Source: Flavobacterium branchiophilum NBRC 15030 = ATCC 35035 (GTDB lineage: Bacteria > Bacteroidota > Bacteroidia > Flavobacteriales > Flavobacteriaceae). Taken from it: 64,000 nt of DNA. The stretch is from NCBI RefSeq assembly GCF_002217205.1, contig NZ_MUGT01000007.1, positions 1 to 64,000 of the forward strand, read 5' to 3'. Within the stretch, counting starts at the first letter, position 1; every line of letters starts with the position of its first letter. This document shows positions 34,315 to 43,268 of this stretch, piece after piece. A program made the translations under genes and the position numbers. A model generated the notes under the pieces. The model was not told where the DNA came from. It worked only from the letters and a program-made list of their open reading frames with translations, and searched no databases.

Positions 34315-36291
34315 ATGAGTACAACACACAAAGACTTACATCATAAATGGACAATTGGAGGTTTATTAGTAAGTTTGGGAATTATTTATGGTGATATTGG
34401 AACTTCGCCATTATATGTAATGAAAGCCATTTTGGGGCTTGAATTTGCAATCAATAAAGATTTAGTATTAGGTGGCATTTCGTTGGTTTTTTGGACATTA
34501 ACGTTACAAACCACTCTAAAGTATGTGTTAATTACCTTAAGTGCAGACAACCATGGCGAAGGAGGTATTTTTGCCTTGTATGCATTAGTAAAAAAAAACA
34601 AAATCAAATGGTTAATTATTCCAGCCATTATTGGAGGAAGTGCCTTACTAGCAGATGGCATCATTACGCCTCCCATATCGGTGTCTTCGGCCGTTGAAGG
34701 GATTCGGTTGTTTTATCCAAAAATCAATACTATTCCAATTGTAATTGGTATTTTATTTATATTATTTACCATTCAACAATTTGGAACCAAATTAGTTGGT
34801 AATTTTTTCTCACCAATAATGTTGGTTTGGTTTTTGATGTTAGGTGTTTTAGGTGCCTATCAAATTGCCCTAAACCCTGAAGTTTTAAAAGCTTTAAATC
34901 CTTATTATGCTTATCATATTTTGGTAGCCGATAAAGGAATCAATCCAGAAGGTTTTTTTGTTCTAGGATTTGTTTTTTTATGTACTACGGGTGCCGAAGC
35001 TTTATATTCAGATATGGGACATTGTGGCAGAAAAAACATCAGAATTAGTTGGTTTTTTGTAAAGCTAACTTTAGTACTCAATTATTTTGGTCAAGCCGCT
35101 TATTTAATCCAACACGAAGGAATTACCTTAAAACAATTGAGTGCTTCAAACCCCAATCCATTTTATTTAATCATGCCCGAATGGTTTCAATTAGCAGGCG
35201 TTATTATTGCAACATTGGCTGCCGTTATTGCATCACAAGCTTTAATTAGTGGCTCATTTACCTTGATAAATGAAGCCATGCGTTTGAATTTTTGGCCTAA
35301 ATTACGCATTAAATATCCTACAGAAGTAAAAGGTCAAATGTATATTCCATCAATCAATTGGATGTTATTTTTAGGGTGCGTTGGTATTGTTTGGCATTTT
35401 GAAGAGTCAAGTAATATGGAACATGCTTATGGTTTGGCCATTATTTTATGTATGATCATGACCACAATTTTGCTCAATTTTTATTTGATTTTAAAGCGAG
35501 TTCAATGGTATATCATTACCCCTTTAATCGGAACGTATTTGTTGATTGAGTTTAGCTTTTTTGCAGCCAATATTACCAAATTTGCAGATGGCGGTTATGT
35601 TACTTTGATTATAGCTATAGTGTTGATTATGATTATGTCCACTTGGTATTTAGCAAAACAAATTAATAAAAATTATACTAAAATAGTAAAAATTGCCGAT
35701 TATAAAAAGGTTTTAGCTGAATTGAGCGTAGATTTGACCATACCAAAATATGCTACACACTTGGTATATATGACCAATGCCAATAGAATTGACGAAATTG
35801 AGGAAAAAGTGATGTATTCCATCTTACAAAAAAGACCCAAAAGAGCTGATGTATATTGGTTTGTTCATGTTAATATTTTAAATGAACCTTACAAAACAGA
35901 ATATAAAGTAACTGAAATTGTAAAAGATGATTTGTATAGAGTTGATTTTAATTTAGGTTTTAGAGAGCCAACCAAAATCAACTTGATGTTTAAAGAAGTT
36001 TTAAAGGATATGGTTAAAAAAGGAGAAGTAGATATTACAAGTAGATATGAATCCTTAAATAAAAACAATATACTTGGTGATTTTAAATTTGTATTGTCTG
36101 AAAAATTCCTTTCAAATGATAGTGATTTATTATGGCACGAAAAAGTCATTATGAATACTTATTTCTTAATAAAGAAATTGAGTATTACAGAAGAGGATTC
36201 CTTTGGATTGGATAGCAGCTCTGTAAAAATAGAAAAATTTCCAATGGTTATTCACCCTCCAGAAAAAATTTGTTTAACACGGATTAAATAA
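34315..36291 (+). CDS. kup: KUP/HAK/KT-family potassium uptake protein
   Basis: A 658-residue potassium-proton symporter. It has about 12 membrane segments in residues 15-440, starting with the family signature GIIYGDIGTSPLYV and with NHGEGGIFALYAL. A hydrophilic cytoplasmic C-terminal domain spans about 460-658. Length and motifs match bacterial Kup proteins. It is monocistronic, with a promoter motif before it and a hairpin terminator after it. Confidence 0.95.
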   Translation: MSTTHKDLHHKWTIGGLLVSLGIIYGDIGTSPLYVMKAILGLEFAINKDLVLGGISLVFWTLTLQTTLKYVLITLSADNHGEGGIFALYALVKKNKIKWLIIPAIIGGSALLADGIITPPISVSSAVEGIRLFYPKINTIPIVIGILFILFTIQQFGTKLVGNFFSPIMLVWFLMLGVLGAYQIALNPEVLKALNPYYAYHILVADKGINPEGFFVLGFVFLCTTGAEALYSDMGHCGRKNIRISWFFVKLTLVLNYFGQAAYLIQHEGITLKQLSASNPNPFYLIMPEWFQLAGVIIATLAAVIASQALISGSFTLINEAMRLNFWPKLRIKYPTEVKGQMYIPSINWMLFLGCVGIVWHFEESSNMEHAYGLAIILCMIMTTILLNFYLILKRVQWYIITPLIGTYLLIEFSFFAANITKFADGGYVTLIIAIVLIMIMSTWYLAKQINKNYTKIVKIADYKKVLAELSVDLTIPKYATHLVYMTNANRIDEIEEKVMYSILQKRPKRADVYWFVHVNILNEPYKTEYKVTEIVKDDLYRVDFNLGFREPTKINLMFKEVLKDMVKKGEVDITSRYESLNKNNILGDFKFVLSEKFLSNDSDLLWHEKVIMNTYFLIKKLSITEEDSFGLDSSSVKIEKFPMVIHPPEKICLTRIK

Positions 36292-36299
36292 AAGAAATG

Positions 36300-36326
36300 G
36301 CACTATTGTAAAATAGTGCTTTTTTA
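36300..36326 (+). terminator. Terminator after kup
   Basis: Stem gcactatt (36300-36307) / aatagtgc (36312-36319), a four-base loop and a following T7 tract, nine bases after the kup stop. Confidence 0.85.
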
Positions 36327-36388
36327 TCTACAGGAATATACCAATAAATAATAAAAAAGCAATATATTTGTTTTAGAAAAAAAATAAA

Positions 36389-37603
36389 ATGAGATTACAC
36401 CGAAATTTAGTTTATACCACCATTGATAGTTTGAATGCCATATTTAATGAAGGCGAATATGCCGACAAAGTAGTAGCAAGAGCATTAAAAAAAGACAAAC
36501 GTTGGGGGAGTCACGACCGTAAATTTGTTGCAGAAACTATTTATGAAATTGTTCGTTGGAAACGACTTTATTGTGAAATTGCTGAAGTAAAAGAACCATT
36601 TGATAGAGATAATTTATGGAGGATATTTGCGGTTTGGGCAGTATTAAGGGGGTATCCTATTCCAGATTGGCGACAATTAGAAGGTACACCAGAAAGAAAA
36701 ATTAAAGGACGTTTTGATGAATTGTCGAAAAAAAGGGTTTTTAAAGAGTCTATACCAGATTGGATGGACGATTTGGGTGTTAAAGAGTTAGGTGAAGCAG
36801 TTTGGACAAAAGAGATAGCAGCCCAAAATCAACCCGCAAAAGTAATTTTAAGGGTAAATACACTTAAAACAAGCAAAGAAAAATTGAGAGCCATTTTGAT
36901 GGATTTGAATATCGAAACTACTTTTTTAAACGACCAACCAGATGCTTTAGTACTCAAAGAACGTGCAAATGTATTTTTGACAGATGCTTTCAAAGAAGGA
37001 TTGTTTGAAGTTCAAGATGCCAATTCGCAGTTGGTTGCAGCGTTTTTGGATGTAAAACCAGGAATGAGAGTTGTAGATACTTGTGCGGGTGCTGGCGGCA
37101 AAACATTACATATTGCTTCGTTAATGCAAAACAAAGGGCAGCTTATTGCTATGGATTTGTATGAAAGCAAACTCAAACAACTCAAACTTAGAGCCAAAAG
37201 AAATGGTGCTTTTAATATTGAGTACCGCATCATTGATTCGACAAAAGTCATTAAAAAATTACAAGAAAAAGCAGATCGGGTTTTGATTGATGCACCATGT
37301 AGTGGATTGGGCGTTTTGAAAAGAAATCCAGATGCTAAATGGAAATTGCAACCAGAATTTATTGATAATATTAGAAAAGTACAAGCTGAAGTATTAGAGA
37401 GTTATTCAAGAATTGTAAAACCTGGCGGCAAAATGGTATATGCAACTTGCTCTGTTTTACCATCTGAAAATCAAGAACAAGTCAATAAATTTCTTCAAAC
37501 CGAAAATGGAAAACAGTTTAGTTTTATTAAAGATGCTAAAATTTTAGCTTCAGAATCGGGTTTTGATGGTTTTTATATGGCTCTTTTAGAACGAAAACTA
37601 TAA
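36389..37603 (+). CDS. RsmB/NOP2-family tRNA or rRNA (cytosine-5)-methyltransferase
   Basis: A 404-residue m5C methyltransferase of the NOL1/NOP2/Sun family. The N-terminal NusB-like region carries KRWGSHDRKFVAETIYEI. The SAM site is DTCAGAGGKTLHIA (about 231-244). Motif IV is APCSGLGVLKRNPD and motif VI is ATCSVLPSEN, together giving the two catalytic cysteines. The most likely target is 16S rRNA C967, but several paralogues share this layout, so no gene symbol is given. Confidence 0.9.
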   Translation: MRLHRNLVYTTIDSLNAIFNEGEYADKVVARALKKDKRWGSHDRKFVAETIYEIVRWKRLYCEIAEVKEPFDRDNLWRIFAVWAVLRGYPIPDWRQLEGTPERKIKGRFDELSKKRVFKESIPDWMDDLGVKELGEAVWTKEIAAQNQPAKVILRVNTLKTSKEKLRAILMDLNIETTFLNDQPDALVLKERANVFLTDAFKEGLFEVQDANSQLVAAFLDVKPGMRVVDTCAGAGGKTLHIASLMQNKGQLIAMDLYESKLKQLKLRAKRNGAFNIEYRIIDSTKVIKKLQEKADRVLIDAPCSGLGVLKRNPDAKWKLQPEFIDNIRKVQAEVLESYSRIVKPGGKMVYATCSVLPSENQEQVNKFLQTENGKQFSFIKDAKILASESGFDGFYMALLERKL

Positions 37604-37792
37604 TGATATTCATGTAAACAGTAATTTTATTGTTTTCAAAGATTACCACAAAATGTAATGGATTGTTCCCCAACATCAATAAATTTAAGTTATTGTTTTA
37701 TCTAGTCATTTATGATTTCGTATTGAAATAAAAAAAAAAAATGAGCTTAACAAATAAAACCAATAATAATTATTAACCAATAATTTACAAAT

Positions 37793-38914
37793 ATGAAAAA
37801 ACTATACATAAAGATTTTAATTTGTTTTACAAGTTTTGGAATGGCACAAATACCAGCAAATTATTATAATAACGCTACGGGAACAGGTTACACCTTGAAA
37901 ACACAGTTATTTAACACCATCAACAATAATACCAATTCGGCAAGCAGTAGTGCTAATTATGGTGGCTTGTGGACTTTATATACTGAAAATGCTTTTAGGG
38001 ATTTGTATTATGAAAACGACAATTCCTTGTTAGATGTTTATTCAGAAAAACCTACTGGCCCCGATAGTTATAGCTATACAGGAACAAGCCAACAATGTGG
38101 TAATTACAATTCTGAAGGCGATTGTTACAACAGAGAACATACTGTGCCTCAAAGTTATTTTGGGGGTAGTGGTTCTTATCCGATGTATTCAGATGCACAT
38201 TTTGTACTGCCCTCAGACGGTAAAGTGAATGCTCAACGCAATGATTTTCCGTACGGAAAGGTAAATGCAGCTACTTGGACATCTACTAATGGTTCCAAGT
38301 TGGGTTCCAACTTAAATAGTGGTTATTCTGCAGGTTATACCTCGACAGTATTTGAACCTATCGACGAATTTAAAGGGGATGTCGCCAGATGTTTGTTGTA
38401 TTTTGTAACCCGATACCAAGACCAATTGCCAAATTTTTATAGCAATTCGACTTCTACAGCAAAAGTAATGTTTGATGGCAGTAGCAATCATAGTTTTTCA
38501 AATACGTTCCTTAATATTTTACTTACATGGCATGCGTCAGACCCTGTAAGTAATTATGAAATAGCAAAAAATAATGCAGTTTATACTTTTCAAGGCAACA
38601 GAAATCCATTTATTGATCATCCAGAATGGGTACAAAGCATTTGGGGAAGCCCATTAAAAATATCGGATTTTGATTCATTAGATAATATAGTTGTCTATCC
38701 AAACCCTTCAAATAATAAAACAATTTATATTAATTCTGATATTAGTTTGGATGAAATTGAATTAATAAATCTAAATGGGCAATTGATTCAAGTCATTAAA
38801 AACCCTTTATTTATCAATAAATCATTTGATATTCAAAATTTAAACCAAGGATTTTATTTTTTAAAGTTGAAAGCTGAAAACCAAATGATCATAAAAAAAA
38901 TATTTGTAAACTAA
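37793..38914 (+). CDS. Secreted endonuclease I with T9SS C-terminal sorting domain
   Basis: A 373-residue protein. Its signal peptide (MKKLYIKILICFTSFGMAQ) is followed by an EndA/NucM-type endonuclease domain (about 20-290). The His-Me finger motif is NREHTVPQSYFGG, with DAHFVLPSDGKVNAQRNDFPYG behind it. The last 75 residues (VVYPNPSNNKTIYIN ... GFYFLKLKAENQMIIKKIFVN) form a type A T9SS sorting domain, so the enzyme should be released or surface-anchored by gliding/T9SS machinery. It probably degrades extracellular DNA for nutrients or biofilm turnover. Confidence 0.93.
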   Translation: MKKLYIKILICFTSFGMAQIPANYYNNATGTGYTLKTQLFNTINNNTNSASSSANYGGLWTLYTENAFRDLYYENDNSLLDVYSEKPTGPDSYSYTGTSQQCGNYNSEGDCYNREHTVPQSYFGGSGSYPMYSDAHFVLPSDGKVNAQRNDFPYGKVNAATWTSTNGSKLGSNLNSGYSAGYTSTVFEPIDEFKGDVARCLLYFVTRYQDQLPNFYSNSTSTAKVMFDGSSNHSFSNTFLNILLTWHASDPVSNYEIAKNNAVYTFQGNRNPFIDHPEWVQSIWGSPLKISDFDSLDNIVVYPNPSNNKTIYINSDISLDEIELINLNGQLIQVIKNPLFINKSFDIQNLNQGFYFLKLKAENQMIIKKIFVN

Positions 38915-38980
38915 TTGATTTTAATCAATCAATGTGGTAAGTATCGGGACTCTTTTATGCTTATCAAATGAATTTCTTTT

Positions 38981-39022
38981 AAAAATCATTGTCAAAGAAT
39001 CTATTTGACAATGATTTTTTTT
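38981..39022. terminator. Bidirectional terminator after endonuclease I
   Basis: A 16-bp stem AAAAATCATTGTCAAA / TTTGACAATGATTTTT with a seven-base loop and T-run. It lies between the convergent endonuclease I and DUF2807 genes. Confidence 0.88.
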
Positions 39023-39057
39023 AAAAATTTTCCAAGATAATTAAATTATTTTGTCAT

Positions 39058-39789
39058 TTATCTTTGCTTTATATTACCCGATCCACTAACTTTACTTTCT
39101 ATTTGTTTTGGGTTTCCTGAATAGGAAATATTTCCAGAACCCGAAATTTTGGCATCAAGAGCGTTGGTACAATTTACATTGATATTTCCAGAACCCGAAA
39201 TGGCTACAGTTGCATTTTGAGTTGAAAGTAAAGGTGTTTTAATATTACCCGAACCAGATATTTTGCCAATAAAATCTTGACAATTACCTTCTAATAATAT
39301 ATTTCCAGAACCCGAGAGTTGGACTTCTACTTGCTGACTATCAAGCTGTAAGCGAATATCGCCACTTCCTGAAAGGGCAAGTTTAAAATTATCGAGTTTT
39401 AAAATAGCTTTACTAAAAATGGTACCAGATCCACTAGAATGTAACGAGTTTATAGACTCGACAGGAATTAATATTTTAATTTTATTTTGGTATTTATAAG
39501 GGATATAAATGCCGTTTTCAAGACTAATGTGTAAGGTTTCATTTTTTACTTCAGTAATTATATAAGGCAAAATAGCTTCGTCGGCAGTAATGATAATTTG
39601 ACCTTCGGTGCCTTTTATAATTTCAGTTTCAAAAAAACTACTTATTTTTATGGCTTCATACTGGGGTGTTGTACGGGTTTCTGTTTTGATGATTTTTGTA
39701 AAATCAATTTTTTTAGTTCCCCAATTTTGACCAAATACATTTGTTAGTATGAACATACTTACGATTAAAAATTTTGTATTGACTTTCAT
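39058..39789 (-). CDS. DUF2807 (head GIN) exported beta-solenoid protein
   Basis: A 243-residue protein with signal peptide (MKVNTKFLIVSMFILTNVFG). The DUF2807 'head GIN' domain has about seven repeats of SGSGNI or close variants, predicting a right-handed beta-solenoid of stacked turns. It lies 11 bases after the preceding solenoid gene and is the last of four genes starting with an ECF sigma factor. Function in the family is unknown; an envelope surface role is inferred. Confidence 0.85.
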   Translation of the reverse strand: MKVNTKFLIVSMFILTNVFGQNWGTKKIDFTKIIKTETRTTPQYEAIKISSFFETEIIKGTEGQIIITADEAILPYIITEVKNETLHISLENGIYIPYKYQNKIKILIPVESINSLHSSGSGTIFSKAILKLDNFKLALSGSGDIRLQLDSQQVEVQLSGSGNILLEGNCQDFIGKISGSGNIKTPLLSTQNATVAISGSGNINVNCTNALDAKISGSGNISYSGNPKQIESKVSGSGNIKQR

Positions 39790-39800
39790 TTTATTTAATT

Positions 39801-40871
39801 TTAAAGTTTATTTTTTGTTAATTTGATATTTCCGTAATCGGATTGAAGGGTTATTTGATGCAATCCACGTGTTTTATAATATCCAAGATAGTTTGAATGT
39901 ACTGCAGATTCAGATTTTGTGTTGAAATATAAATCATTTGGAGCTTTTAAATCGGCATATTTTAAACTGATATTGAAATCAAAAGCATAACTTGGTTTGA
40001 ATCCTATTTCAATTTGAGTATAAGATCCGTTAATATTTATCAAATTATTAACCTCCATATTTTGTATCTTCACATGTCCATATTTTGTGTTTATGATTGC
40101 TTGCTCCACAATTTGTAAGATGTCGATGTCTGTATATGTACTCCGACTTACAAAATTTTTAATATTTTTTATCGATACATTACCATATTTGGTATGTAAT
40201 TGAAGCGTCCCAATTTGATCTATTTGCAATTGGGTATAATTGGAATCAACCGTTAAAGATAGAGCAGTATCAATATCTAATTCAGAGTATTTAGATGATA
40301 TATTTGCTTTTTTTATATAATTTATTTTAGAATTTTCACAATACTCTAAATAAATATTGTTTTTTTCATTGCTCAATCGGTCAATCAAAATTTTACCATA
40401 TTGACAACTAATATTAGTAAAACCATTGATTTCACCTAAATATATATTTCCATATTTATTTAAAATAGTCAAATTCCCATTTTTAGGAATTTTCAATTGA
40501 TAATGAATTTCAAATGAATTATTTTGATTTTTTGAACTATTAATGCTATTTCCAATAGAAGTAGTGGCCGTTATTTTGGCTTTTAAAGCCTCGATATTTA
40601 TTGTAATATCGTCTAATTTTTGATCAATCCACTTTTCGTTTTGTCCTAAAACTTTTATAAGGATGTCTAATTCAACTTTATCTTCATCCCATGTTGCCAC
40701 AGAAATGTTTCCGTAAGTATTGTTGATTACAACATCTACATTTGGATTTACAAAATATATTTTTTTGATACTTTTTTGCTTAACAATTGGGCCAATAACA
40801 TTTGAATATGCCAAATAGTATGTTGAAAAAAACAATAAAATAAATAAAAGTTTACAGTATTTTTTCATCAT
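39801..40871 (-). CDS. Exported DUF4097-like beta-solenoid protein
   Basis: About 356 residues. The ATG at 40871 (MMKKYCKLLFILLFFSTYY) is preferred because it begins a normal signal peptide and shortens overlap with the upstream gene to 20 bases; an ATG at 40895 is possible. The body has about 11 repeats of the form [KST]Y[GTS]-x-hydrophobic-x-I at roughly 20-30-residue spacing (NTYGNISV, NKYGNIYL, SNYTQLQI, TKYGNVSI, TKYGHVKI, GSYTQIEI), as in DUF4097 adhesin-like sheets. Coupled translation with the anti-sigma gene is likely. Function unknown. Confidence 0.75.
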   Translation of the reverse strand: MMKKYCKLLFILLFFSTYYLAYSNVIGPIVKQKSIKKIYFVNPNVDVVINNTYGNISVATWDEDKVELDILIKVLGQNEKWIDQKLDDITINIEALKAKITATTSIGNSINSSKNQNNSFEIHYQLKIPKNGNLTILNKYGNIYLGEINGFTNISCQYGKILIDRLSNEKNNIYLEYCENSKINYIKKANISSKYSELDIDTALSLTVDSNYTQLQIDQIGTLQLHTKYGNVSIKNIKNFVSRSTYTDIDILQIVEQAIINTKYGHVKIQNMEVNNLININGSYTQIEIGFKPSYAFDFNISLKYADLKAPNDLYFNTKSESAVHSNYLGYYKTRGLHQITLQSDYGNIKLTKNKL

Positions 40872-41382
40872 TCTCAATATTTTCATGTTCTTCAATTCTT
40901 TTTAATACTTCTTCCAAAAATGAAATTCTAGTTTGGAAATTACTAATTAAAGCTTTGATTAATATTTTATTTTCGCCATTTTTTTCTAATTCAAATAAAA
41001 TATTTTGATAATCTTTGTCAAATTCTTTCATTTGTTTCAAAGCATCTTCAACCATTTTTTGATTTGCATCTGATTTTTTATCTTGAATTTTATATAACTC
41101 TTTTGCAATAAGCACTGTAAATATCGAATCAGTTTGTTGGGTTTCCTTTGAAGCAAATTTCAAATTTTTTTGCGGATAGCTGTTCAATTGATTAATAAAA
41201 TACCCAAAACTGAGCAATATACATGCAGCAATGGTAGCATACCTCCAATAGTGTTTTTTTGCCTTTTTTGATGTTATTTTTTGCAAAAAAGCCAAACTAT
41301 GATGGGTGGGTAGTTCCTTAATATCCCAATTGTCATGATTATTTTGAAACATTACATCTAAATCATCTTTCATTGATTTCAT
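40852..41382 (-). CDS. Probable anti-sigma factor of the second ECF operon
   Basis: A 176-residue protein. Its N-terminal cytoplasmic part (to about 60) is followed by one membrane helix (YATIAACILLSFGYFINQL) and a charged helical periplasmic C-terminus. There is no recognised zinc motif. It overlaps the sigma gene by four bases (ATGA), the classical sigma/anti-sigma coupling. Function is inferred from topology and position. Confidence 0.72.
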   Translation of the reverse strand: MKSMKDDLDVMFQNNHDNWDIKELPTHHSLAFLQKITSKKAKKHYWRYATIAACILLSFGYFINQLNSYPQKNLKFASKETQQTDSIFTVLIAKELYKIQDKKSDANQKMVEDALKQMKEFDKDYQNILFELEKNGENKILIKALISNFQTRISFLEEVLKRIEEHENIENDEKIL

Positions 41383-41930
41383 TTTTTTTTAAATTTTATT
41401 CTTAAACTTTCTTTTGCTCTGCTTAAAGTGGTTCTAAAATTGGTATTTGAAATTTGTAAAATATCGCAAATTTCTTCCTGGTCATAACCTTCTATGTAAT
41501 ATAAGGAAAGTATGATATTGTAACTGTCTTTTAATGATTTCATAGCATTTAGAATTTGTTGTACTTGAAAGTTTTTAACGTCATTCAATATTATTTCTGT
41601 AGGTATTTCAATGTTTTCATGTAATGATTCCTGCCATTCATCTATTGAAATTCTTTTTTCTTTTTTACAAAAATCGATGCTGCAATTTACAATAATCCGT
41701 TTCAACCAGGATCCAAAAGCCACCTCGTTTTTAAATTTTTCTAGATTTGAAAATGCTTTTAAAAATCCTTCTTGCATGATGTCTTGTGCAAAATGTTCGT
41801 CTTTTATAATTCGAAAAGCCACATTATACATAGCCTTTGCATACAAATGATACAATTCGTGTTGGGCCTTTGTATTTTTATCGATACATAAAGCTATAAG
41901 TCGTGCAATATTTGGACTGTTATTTTTCAA
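41379..41930 (-). CDS. ECF sigma factor with TTG start
   Basis: A 183-residue sigma factor. Region 2 is HELYHLYAKAMYNVAFRIIKDEHFAQDIMQEGF through FGSWLKRIIVNCSID. Region 4 is SLKDSYNIILSLYYIEGYDQEEICDILQISNTNFRTTLSRAKESL. There is no ATG before region 2: a stop codon lies four codons upstream of the TTG at 41930. So TTG (or a neighbouring ATT/ATC) must be the start, giving a normal-length N-terminus. It heads a four-gene operon with the anti-sigma and two solenoid proteins. Confidence 0.87.
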   Translation of the reverse strand: MKNNSPNIARLIALCIDKNTKAQHELYHLYAKAMYNVAFRIIKDEHFAQDIMQEGFLKAFSNLEKFKNEVAFGSWLKRIIVNCSIDFCKKEKRISIDEWQESLHENIEIPTEIILNDVKNFQVQQILNAMKSLKDSYNIILSLYYIEGYDQEEICDILQISNTNFRTTLSRAKESLRIKFKKK

Positions 41931-42185
41931 ATATTTGATTTAGTTACGTAATTAAAGACCAAGTTTAATTTTATTTGTTACAGTATTAAGTTCAAAAATC
42001 AAATTTTTTTTTGAAAACAATGTGAAATTAAAAAAATATTGTTAATTTTGAAAAATATTTATGAGTTTATTATAAAACGGTCTTTTCAAAATGAAGATAC
42101 AAATATAATATTATTCTACTAATTTTATTTTAAAAACAATAAAATAAATTCAAAATAATATATTTAACAAAAAAATATTACGGAA

Positions 42186-43079
42186 ATGAAAAAAATAAAT
42201 TTTTTAATGCTATTTTTAGTATTTATAGGATTGATGACATCTTGCGAAGTTGAACCTATTGATAGTAATTTGAATCCACAATCATTTGACGACAATACAA
42301 ATAACAATTCAGGTGCTGCTTCATTTAAGGCTAACTTTAGCGGAGCAACTTTTACGGCAACAAGTACTTTAGCATATATATCTGGAGGATCAATTAGATT
42401 AGAAGCATTAAGAGGCACAAGTGGTGAAGGATTTGCCTTTTTTTTAGAAGGCACAACAGTTGGTACTTATGCTGCACCCGATAATTTATTAACTTATACA
42501 CCAGCAAATTCAACAGATAATTTTGGCTATTGGGCTCAAAACCCATTAAGTCCCAATCAAAGTGTTGGGTCTGTAACGGTAACAGCTATTGATTCTGTAA
42601 ACAAAACAATATCGGGAACATTCAATTTTACGGGATATTGGTCAGATTTTTCAGTAACAAATATAGCTCCAATAGTTTTTTCTGGAGGTGTATTTACTAA
42701 TATTCCTTATTCTACACAAAGCCCTACGGGTGATACCTTTTACACTAAAATAAATGGAACAGAATTTGTGGACAATGATATTGTAGTAGCAACAGTAAAT
42801 AATGTTATTGGAATAGCGGCCAAAAATGCGGCACAGGATGTTGTGAATTTAGGCATAAAAGAAACACTTACCGTTGGATCATACACCATAACGGGGGCTT
42901 CGACAGATCAAGTGCAAGCAAGTTATAAATTGGCGTCTAATATTTTACCAGTGTCTGCCACTGCGGGTACTATTACTATTACAAGCAAAACAACTGACAG
43001 AATTGTTGGTACATTTAGTTTTGCAACTGCCAATGGTACTTATCAGGCTACTAGTGGAACTTTTGATGTTGCTTACTAA
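42186..43079 (+). CDS. DUF6252-type lipoprotein with duplicated domain
   Basis: A 297-residue lipoprotein (lipobox GLMTSC, Cys20). The mature part contains two related beta-rich halves. The first (about 45-170) has FKANFSGATFTATSTLAYI and ISGTFNFTGY. The second (about 180-297) has FYTKINGTEFVDNDIVVATV and IVGTFSFATANG. Each ends with a similar 'h-x-GTFxF' strand. This is the DUF6252 pattern of flavobacterial surface lipoproteins. Function unknown. It stands alone, with a hairpin terminator after it. Confidence 0.8.
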   Translation: MKKINFLMLFLVFIGLMTSCEVEPIDSNLNPQSFDDNTNNNSGAASFKANFSGATFTATSTLAYISGGSIRLEALRGTSGEGFAFFLEGTTVGTYAAPDNLLTYTPANSTDNFGYWAQNPLSPNQSVGSVTVTAIDSVNKTISGTFNFTGYWSDFSVTNIAPIVFSGGVFTNIPYSTQSPTGDTFYTKINGTEFVDNDIVVATVNNVIGIAAKNAAQDVVNLGIKETLTVGSYTITGASTDQVQASYKLASNILPVSATAGTITITSKTTDRIVGTFSFATANGTYQATSGTFDVAY

Positions 43080-43102
43080 AATAATATGTTACAAAAATGA
43101 AC

Positions 43103-43124
43103 CCGCCTAATTGGCGGTTTTTTT
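43103..43124 (+). terminator. Terminator after the DUF6252 gene
   Basis: Stem CCGCC (43103-43107) / GGCGG (43113-43117), loop taatt, followed by T7. It lies 24 bases after the stop codon. Confidence 0.8.
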
Positions 43125-43268
43125 GTTTTTGGCACAATCATTGAATAATAACTGTTCTCATATTTATAATTGATATTTTACTATCATTTCAATTTTAATT
43201 GCTTATGAAGTACTTTTTTTTCAATTATACTTAATTTATTAATGCCAAAATGACTTTAAAACAACGAT

